10,504 nucleotides of DNA. Origin: Crocinitomicaceae bacterium (GTDB lineage: Bacteria > Bacteroidota > Bacteroidia > Flavobacteriales_D > Sanyastnellaceae). The position numbers were made by a program, and so were the translations under genes. Position 1 is the stretch's first letter. Each line of letters opens with the position of its first letter. Below, piece after piece: positions 6,024-10,504 of this stretch. The notes below the pieces were generated by a model. It was not told where the DNA came from and made no database searches. It saw only the letters and a list, made by a program, of their open reading frames with translations. The stretch covers positions 1 to 10,504 of the forward strand of contig JADLBA010000296.1 of assembly GCA_020848015.1 (NCBI GenBank). Reading direction: 5' to 3'.

Positions 6024-8072
6024 CTATCGCCAGAATTTAATCAGCAATATTTCAATGGCTAAAAAAATCAGACTGAAAATGATCATTGCATACCAGTATT
6101 TTTTTCCTTCATCTAATGCGGTAGCGTATTTTCCTATACTATCGAGGCCGCTTTCGAGAATGCTTATATTATTCCATCCCATTGCCTCGATAGACGATTT
6201 CATGTCTTCGATGTCAGTCGTTTTTGTCTGCGATTCACGGCGGTCGTAGTTGAAACTGAGTGCCGCTACTACAGTATCACCGGTTGAAAGAAGAAAATTA
6301 CCAGCCGTTTCAATTTCATGATGGATAAAAAGTTCGGTATTTCCGCCGGCATTGCGATGTTCGGGAATAAGTTCAGCACCTGTGTCAACGTTTTTCAGTT
6401 TAAAAGTTTCTTCTCCTGAAAGGCTTACATTGCGCAAGGTCACCACCTGCTCCCCACCGAGTGTATAGTAGAGAGAAGTGGCAGGCTGGCTGAATATTGC
6501 ACACCTGATGAGGGTAGTAGGAAAAAAGGCGTGGTGTGTAAAGTCGCTTTCCTCTGGCAATAGCGAAACTGAACTCAGATAAACTCTTCCGCTGTTGTAA
6601 GAAGCAGATACGAGAAATGGCATCCCGTTCTGGAGAGTCATCATTGGATCCGCAATATTCCGTTGCTCTAATTCTATCGGAAAAAAGGAATTGACTTTGG
6701 GTAGATCAATATTTTCGGGGTCGTTTTTTTCAAATGTGTTGACATAAATATAATGGCGGTAGTTCACTTGGTTTACTTTCGTTGGTGCCGTCACTTTTGG
6801 CGCGAGTTTACCAATACCAAGTCGCTTGGTCAGTTCGTTGTAACTTATGAGATCGGCTTCCGGTGAAGGAATGATAAAAACACTTCCTCCATTGGATACA
6901 AATTTTTCCAACTCACTGATAAGCCCGGATGAAATGGATTTTAATTGATTCAGAATGATGAGGTGTTGTCTGGAAAAGGCACCAAAGTCAATTGCATTTT
7001 CCGGGACTGGAGTCAATTTGAAATAAGGATCATCTGAAAATACAGCATTTACCGGATCCATTGCTGCGCTGATGGCACAAATATTCATTACCGCAATTTG
7101 CCGTGCTACATTATAGCTGAAGAAGAATTTATCATCGAATACAATAGGGTGGTCTTGGATCGAAAGAACAGCATTTTTGAACCCTGAGTCTGTATTTGTA
7201 AAATTGATATCAGTAATGATCTTTTGCTTTGCAGCGACTGTAAAGGTTGCCACACTTCTCGACTGACCGTTGATGCTGAGCTGGAGTGGTACATTTTCAC
7301 GGCTCTCTTCACCCGTATTTGTGATACTGATATGCAGTATTTCCGGTTGGTTCAGTTGCCGCACCGGTGTGTCAAACCATACCGAATCAATAAAAATATT
7401 TTCCTGCGCAGAAGCTATGGTTGGAACAAAGCGCACCTGGACACTGGTGTCGTTAGGCAATTCGGAAATATTCGTAACAGAGGCCTGCAGATCACTGAGG
7501 ATAAATGAAATTTTATTTTCAAATCCACTGTTGTTTAGCAGGTCAAGCTGTCGTGAAAGAACCTCAGAGGTTTTTTTTGTAGCCGGTGATGTATGTACTT
7601 CCTGGATCAGATCAACCATTTCTTCTTTGCTGACAAGCCGTTGATGCCGCCCCTCAAAATCATTGGTGAGCAATTGAAATTTATCGGTCGGCGGGTAAGA
7701 ATTTACTATCTCAATGGCCTTGTTGCGTGCGATGTCGAGTAACCGCCCTCCTTGGTTTTCACCGTCCATACTGAACGAGTTGTCGAGGTAAATCGAAACT
7801 GCACGATCGCCGGGTCGCTTAGTTTGATTTCCCGAAGGGATATAGGGCTGGGCGAAAGCGAGAATGATCCCTGCCATTGCAAGAATGCGGGACAGCAGAA
7901 TCAGCAGATGCTTGAGTTTTGATTTGTTCTGTGTTTCGAGTTTGATCTCTTTGAGAAATTCAACATTCGAAAAGAGCACTTTTTTAAAACGTCTGAAATT
8001 GAAAAGGTGGACAATAACGGGAATAGCCAGCGCACTAAGCGCATAGAGTATTTCAGGATGGACAAATTTCAT
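6024..8072 (-). CDS. BatA-domain membrane protein with von Willebrand factor A domain
   Basis: The 682-residue product begins with the BatA N-terminal domain: FVHPEILYALSALAIPVIVHLF forms the first helix (about 8-24), then FRRFKKVLFSNVEFLKEI, and a second helix at about 55-77. A periplasm-facing vWA domain follows, with the MIDAS signature DNSFS at 97-101 and a second acidic element, SDLQ at 193-196. The middle looks beta-rich and includes a CARDB/GATase-like stretch. A C-terminal helix (about 661-679) ends in KFWR. The frame is open back to a TTG at 8165, which overlaps the previous stop as TTGA. ATG 8072 is chosen because it gives the standard family N-terminus and excludes a palindromic intergenic stretch. 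This is the stand-alone Bacteroidota type, not part of a MoxR-BatABDE cluster. Function in the envelope is not established. Confidence 0.9.
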   Translation of the reverse strand: MKFVHPEILYALSALAIPVIVHLFNFRRFKKVLFSNVEFLKEIKLETQNKSKLKHLLILLSRILAMAGIILAFAQPYIPSGNQTKRPGDRAVSIYLDNSFSMDGENQGGRLLDIARNKAIEIVNSYPPTDKFQLLTNDFEGRHQRLVSKEEMVDLIQEVHTSPATKKTSEVLSRQLDLLNNSGFENKISFILSDLQASVTNISELPNDTSVQVRFVPTIASAQENIFIDSVWFDTPVRQLNQPEILHISITNTGEESRENVPLQLSINGQSRSVATFTVAAKQKIITDINFTNTDSGFKNAVLSIQDHPIVFDDKFFFSYNVARQIAVMNICAISAAMDPVNAVFSDDPYFKLTPVPENAIDFGAFSRQHLIILNQLKSISSGLISELEKFVSNGGSVFIIPSPEADLISYNELTKRLGIGKLAPKVTAPTKVNQVNYRHYIYVNTFEKNDPENIDLPKVNSFFPIELEQRNIADPMMTLQNGMPFLVSASYNSGRVYLSSVSLLPEESDFTHHAFFPTTLIRCAIFSQPATSLYYTLGGEQVVTLRNVSLSGEETFKLKNVDTGAELIPEHRNAGGNTELFIHHEIETAGNFLLSTGDTVVAALSFNYDRRESQTKTTDIEDMKSSIEAMGWNNISILESGLDSIGKYATALDEGKKYWYAMIIFSLIFLAIEILLIKFWR

Positions 8073-8080
8073 AAGCGTCG

Positions 8081-8088
8081 CAAATTTA
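8081..8088 (-). promoter_or_regulatory. Candidate Bacteroidota -7 box upstream of the BatA-domain gene
   Basis: On the - strand this reads TAAATTTG, an exact match to the TAnnTTTG consensus. About 20 bases upstream is tttcg, a near match to the -33 TTTG. Start of transcription would fall only a few bases before ATG 8072, giving an almost leaderless mRNA, which weakens the case. It would also overlap the direct repeats described nearby. Confidence 0.35.
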
Positions 8089-8092
8089 ACCG

Positions 8093-8111
8093 TCGCAAAA
8101 GACTTTTGCGA
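8093..8111. promoter_or_regulatory. Perfect 9-1-9 palindrome upstream of the BatA-domain gene
   Basis: The sequence tcgcaaaag-a-cttttgcga is a perfect inverted repeat with a single central base. The word cgtcgcaaa occurs at 8091-8099, overlapping the left half, and again at 8076-8084, a 15-base offset. The palindrome lies between the LolD-like stop and ATG 8072, at the expected position of the -33 region of the candidate promoter. A one-base loop is poor for an RNA hairpin and no T tract follows, so a protein-binding operator is the better guess. Confidence 0.45.
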
Positions 8112-8161
8112 AACGACTTGCTGAAATAATGTTATCAGTGGAAAATTAAAAGAGAGTTTCG

Positions 8162-8812
8162 TCAATCTAAACGGCCATCTGCCATTGTCAGTTTCCGGTC
8201 TGCCATGCGCGCCAGCTCTTCGTTGTGGGTTACGATGATGAATGTTTGTCTGAACTCATCTCTGAGCCGGAAAAAAAGTTCGTGCAGTTCACGTGCATTT
8301 TTTGAATCGAGATTTCCGGAAGGTTCGTCGGCAAGGATAACATCGGGATGGTTGATCAGTGCGCGTGCTACTGCCACCCGCTGCTGCTCGCCGCCGGATA
8401 GTTGCGACGGTTTGTGATCCTTCCTGTCTGACAGGCCGAGAAAAGAGAGCAATTCCAATCCTCTTTTTTCGGCGGATTCTCTCGGAGTTCTCGCAATGAA
8501 GGCCGGAATGCAGATGTTTTCCAAGGCAGTGAATTCCGGCAGCAGGTTGTGGAATTGAAAAATAAAACCGATGTGCCTGTTGCGGAATTTTGCCAGTGCC
8601 GTTGATGACCATCCGGCAATGTCCTGATGGTTGAAACAGAGTGTGCCATTATCTGGCCTGTCTAATGTTCCCAACAGATGAAGCAGTGTTGATTTGCCTG
8701 CGCCCGATGCCCCGACAATCGAAACGATCTCTCCCTTTTCTACAGAAATATTGACACCCTTGAGTACTTGCAGCCGCCTATAGCTCTTGGTAAGTTCTGT
8801 TCCCTGAATCAT
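8162..8812 (-). CDS. lolD: ABC transporter ATPase, LolD-like
   Basis: The 216-residue ATPase belongs to the LolD/MacB/FtsE group, whose LolD members power release of lipoproteins from the inner membrane through LolC/E permeases. Motifs in order are Walker A GASGAGKS (34-41), Q-loop Gln86 in FIFQFHNLLPEFTALEN, signature LSGGEQQR (138-145), Walker B VILADEPSGNLD (158-169) and switch His196 in VTHN. The LLPEFTALEN and ADEPSGNLD wording fits this group. The frame runs back to 8887, but ATG 8812 is chosen because MIQGTELTKSYRR is the normal N-terminus and the upstream part has no family match. No permease gene is next to it, so the partner must be encoded elsewhere. It leads the - strand run, followed after 89 bases by the BatA-domain gene. 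A MacB-type export ATPase cannot be excluded. Confidence 0.92.
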   Translation of the reverse strand: MIQGTELTKSYRRLQVLKGVNISVEKGEIVSIVGASGAGKSTLLHLLGTLDRPDNGTLCFNHQDIAGWSSTALAKFRNRHIGFIFQFHNLLPEFTALENICIPAFIARTPRESAEKRGLELLSFLGLSDRKDHKPSQLSGGEQQRVAVARALINHPDVILADEPSGNLDSKNARELHELFFRLRDEFRQTFIIVTHNEELARMADRKLTMADGRLD

Positions 8813-8872
8813 GATGCAAATAAAGGATATACATGGTAGAAAAAGAGTAGCCGGTTGAAGCGAGAATGGATT

Positions 8873-8887
8873 TTGGAAAAATTCCAA
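8873..8887. promoter_or_regulatory. Short palindrome in the lolD-sucC divergent spacer
   Basis: ttggaa-aaa-ttccaa is a 6-bp inverted repeat with a 3-base centre, 61 bases upstream of the LolD-like ATG and about 120 upstream of sucC. It could be an operator for either gene. A repeat this short is expected a few times by chance in 10 kb, so the position is the only support. Confidence 0.2.
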
Positions 8888-8969
8888 GCATTGTTCTACG
8901 ACCCGAACCCACGGTGTTTCGTCATTCTCCTTGAAAATTTATCTCTGTTATTCACATTCTTTCGTGTGG

Positions 8970-8977
8970 TATCTTTT
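8970..8977 (+). promoter_or_regulatory. Candidate -7 box for sucC
   Basis: TATCTTTT matches seven of eight positions of the Bacteroidota TAnnTTTG box and would start transcription about 24 bases before ATG 9006. No convincing TTTG is found at -33. The leader that follows is T-rich with no Shine-Dalgarno sequence. Confidence 0.3.
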
Positions 8978-9005
8978 AACTTCGCCGCCAAAATTTTTTT
9001 CTTTT

Positions 9006-10217
9006 ATGAATATTCACGAGTATCAGGGGAAATCCATTCTTGCTAACTATGGTGTCGCAGTACAGAGAGGTTATGTCGCCTCCACCGGAGATGAAGCAGC
9101 CGTATTGGCCAAAAAACTGAAAGAAGAAACAGGAACAGGCTGGTTTGTTATAAAAGCGCAGATTCATGCCGGAGGACGAGGCAAGGGAACCGTTACCGAG
9201 ACCGGCTCTCGTGGAGTGGTGCTGGCAAAAGGACTTGAAGAGGTAGCGGAAAAGGCAGAGGGAATTCTCGGTGGTCACCTCGTAACCCTTCAGACCAAAG
9301 CCGGAGGAAAGCTCGTCAATAAAGTGTTTGTGGCCGAAGATGTATATGGACCTGGTGCGAGTGAACCCAAAGAGTTCTATATGTCCATCCTGCTCGACAG
9401 GGGTATTGGCCGCAATGTAATTGTCTATTCGCCCGATGGTGGAATGAACATTGAAGAGGTGGCTGAAAAAACTCCCGAAAGGATTTATAAAGAAACCATT
9501 GATCCGTTGACAGGAGTCACCGGCTTTCAATGCAGAAAGATTGCATTTGCATTGGGACTCTCAGGTGCCGCGTCGAAAGAAATGCAGGTCTTTGTTAAGC
9601 AGTTGTATGCTGCTTATATAGGGTGTGATGCTTCCCTTTTTGAAATCAATCCCGTGCTGAAAACATCGAATGACCGCATTATTGCAGTAGATGCGAAGGT
9701 GACATTAGATGGAAACGGATTACTGCGTCATCCCGATTACATCGAAATGCGCGATACTTCCGAAGAAGACCCGCTTGAAGTGGAGGCCACGGCTGCGGGG
9801 CTCAACTATGTGAAGTTAGACGGAAACGTGGGTTGTATGGTGAACGGTGCGGGGCTGGCAATGGCTACCATGGACATCATCAAGCTGTCTGGCGGTGAGC
9901 CGGCGAACTTCCTCGATGTGGGAGGAACGGCGGATGCCAAGCGTGTGGAAACTGCATTCCGCATGATTCTTCGCGATGGTGCCGTAAAAGCAATTCTGGT
10001 GAATATTTTTGGGGGCATCGTTCGCTGTGACCGTGTAGCACAGGGCATAGTAGATGCCTATAAGAACATCGGCGATATTCGTGTTCCGATCATTGTGCGC
10101 TTGCAGGGAACCAATGCAGCAGAAGCAAAAGAACTGATTGATCGTTCGGGACTTGCCGTGCATTCCGTTATTACGCTCCAGGAAGCAGCGGATAAGGTAA
10201 AAATGGTGCTTGCATAA
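9006..10217 (+). CDS. sucC: Succinyl-CoA ligase (ADP/GDP-forming), beta subunit
   Basis: SucC pairs with SucD to interconvert succinyl-CoA and succinate with ATP or GTP formation in the TCA cycle. The 403-residue product starts with the standard MNIHEYQGKSIL. It has the ATP-grasp segment KAQIHAGGRGKG (50-61), the Mg-binding Glu213 in FEINPV and Asp229 in AVDAK, then GNVGCMVNGAGLAM (273-286). The C-terminal ligase domain carries VNIFGGIVRCD (332-342) and RLQGTN (365-370). Length is slightly above the E. coli enzyme but normal for Bacteroidota. The frame is open back to 8931; ATG 9006 is chosen because it yields the conserved N-terminus. No sucD is seen in the 287 bases downstream, so the alpha subunit is probably encoded elsewhere. 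It is divergent from the LolD-like gene across about 190 bases. Confidence 0.97.
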   Translation: MNIHEYQGKSILANYGVAVQRGYVASTGDEAAVLAKKLKEETGTGWFVIKAQIHAGGRGKGTVTETGSRGVVLAKGLEEVAEKAEGILGGHLVTLQTKAGGKLVNKVFVAEDVYGPGASEPKEFYMSILLDRGIGRNVIVYSPDGGMNIEEVAEKTPERIYKETIDPLTGVTGFQCRKIAFALGLSGAASKEMQVFVKQLYAAYIGCDASLFEINPVLKTSNDRIIAVDAKVTLDGNGLLRHPDYIEMRDTSEEDPLEVEATAAGLNYVKLDGNVGCMVNGAGLAMATMDIIKLSGGEPANFLDVGGTADAKRVETAFRMILRDGAVKAILVNIFGGIVRCDRVAQGIVDAYKNIGDIRVPIIVRLQGTNAAEAKELIDRSGLAVHSVITLQEAADKVKMVLA

Positions 10218-10268
10218 ATTGTTTACTGTTGAACTCTGCGATTGTAAAACAACCTTAATTATTTCACG

Positions 10269-10331
10269 ATGACGAAACACATTCTTTCTGTTTCATTGTC
10301 TGTGGTATTGTTTTATGCAACGGTAGAATAG
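10269..10331 (+). other. 20-codon signal-peptide-like reading frame
   Basis: ATG 10269 opens MTKHILSVSLSVVLFYATVE followed by TAG. A basic residue near the start and a run of hydrophobic residues look like the first half of a secretion signal, but the frame stops before any mature part. It could be a remnant of a decayed secreted-protein gene, a tiny membrane peptide or chance. No ribosome site is seen. Confidence 0.15.
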
Positions 10332-10332
10332 A

Positions 10333-10360
10333 TATATTCCGGAACCGGGATATAATTTAT
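10333..10360 (+). terminator. Probable terminator hairpin downstream of sucC
   Basis: tatattccgg (10333-10342) pairs with ccgggatata (10345-10354) through ten positions including one T-G pair; opening the innermost pair gives a GAAC tetraloop. The G-U pair is tolerated only in + strand RNA, so the structure favours the sucC direction. The following atttattgtt is only moderately T-rich, so termination may be partial. It lies 115 bases past the sucC stop. Confidence 0.45.
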
Positions 10361-10420
10361 TGTTAACTCCTTGCCTTCCATCGTTGTGTTAAGGAAAATT
10401 CATTTCTTTTTTTGATTATT

Positions 10421-10453
10421 GTTGTTTGGAATTGAAAAAAAGAGATATATTGC
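10421..10453 (+). promoter_or_regulatory. Candidate promoter for a gene beyond the window
   Basis: TATATTGC (10446-10453) resembles the TAnnTTTG box, and gttgtttg (10421-10428) offers TTG or TTTG 17-21 bases upstream, near the spacing of Bacteroidota promoters. The predicted transcript would begin near 10460 and soon fold the hairpin cgggt-caaa-acccg (10482-10495). The match is imperfect and the target gene is not visible. Confidence 0.35.
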
Positions 10454-10504
10454 ACATACGTTTTTCATCGAAGGATAGAACGGGTCAAAACCCGGCATCG
10501 TTGG

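Larger units (their letters stand above)
10218..10504. other. 287-bp region without a convincing gene
   Basis: The stretch is AT-rich and holds a weak interrupted inverted repeat just past the sucC stop (10219-10226 with 10244-10252), a 20-codon signal-peptide-like frame (10269-10331), a strong hairpin (10333-10354), a promoter-like pair (10421-10453) and a small GC hairpin (10482-10495). No tRNA or known RNA family is recognisable. It is best read as the sucC 3' region plus the leader of the next gene outside the window. Confidence 0.6.

Noticed and set aside
6024..8165. Longer form of the BatA-domain protein starting at TTG 8165
   Set aside because: The extra 31 residues do not resemble the family, whose N-terminus begins at MKFVHPEILY. 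They would be encoded by the palindrome and promoter-like stretch. The TTGA overlap with the LolD-like stop keeps it possible but less likely.
8162..8887. Longer LolD-like form starting at 8887
   Set aside because: The added 25 residues have no match to ABC ATPases and run through the divergent spacer; ATG 8812 gives the normal N-terminus.
8976..9530. 184-codon - strand frame over the start of sucC
   Set aside because: Antisense to conserved sucC sequence with no domain signature.
1..10504. Defence island, prophage, CRISPR or insertion sequence
   Set aside because: Nearly all coding space is filled by housekeeping or envelope genes; no direct-repeat arrays, transposase, integrase or nuclease motifs were found.

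Overview
The window looks like an ordinary chromosomal stretch of a Bacteroidota bacterium (Chitinophagales/Sphingobacteriales/Flavobacteriia-like; the exact lineage cannot be read from this sequence). The signs are a BatA-type N-terminal-domain/von Willebrand membrane protein, a DUF3467 protein, a degenerate dihydroorotase of the kind common in this phylum, a GAPDH with the ASCTTNNAAP active-site context, mostly absent Shine-Dalgarno sequences, some TTG starts, and a few TAnnTTTG-like promoter boxes. There are no tRNAs, rRNAs, transposases, CRISPR arrays or phage genes.

Left part (1-4521, all + strand): the C-terminal end of a probable outer-membrane beta-barrel protein overlaps lipA (lipoyl synthase). 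After a 90-bp spacer with nested inverted repeats comes gap (glyceraldehyde-3-phosphate dehydrogenase). Then follows a tightly packed set: upp (uracil phosphoribosyltransferase), a four-helix membrane protein of unknown function overlapping the upp stop, and a YjjG-like HAD nucleotidase that starts with TTG inside the membrane gene's stop. A small DUF3467 protein closes the run, followed by a probable intrinsic terminator at about 4590-4615.

Middle part (4725-8812, all - strand, transcribed right to left): a LolD-like ABC ATPase, then a BatA-domain membrane protein with a von Willebrand A domain, then a dihydroorotase homologue that has lost both histidines of the HxH metal motif. A 19-bp palindrome, direct repeats and a TAnnTTTG box lie just upstream of the BatA-domain gene. 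This run converges with the left one on a 203-bp intergenic region rich in inverted repeats.

Right part (9006-10504, + strand): sucC (succinyl-CoA ligase beta subunit), divergent from the LolD-like gene, then 287 bp without a convincing gene. That stretch holds a 20-codon signal-peptide-like reading frame, a strong hairpin, and a candidate promoter with the beginning of an unseen transcript.

Functionally this is a mix of central metabolism (lipA, gap, sucC), pyrimidine salvage/clean-up (upp plus HAD nucleotidase) and cell-envelope functions (LolD, BatA-domain, beta-barrel). I see no clear new defence or mobile system. The points most worth following are the catalytically degenerate dihydroorotase beside the BatA gene, the coupled upp-membrane protein-nucleotidase cassette, and the palindrome at the BatA promoter.
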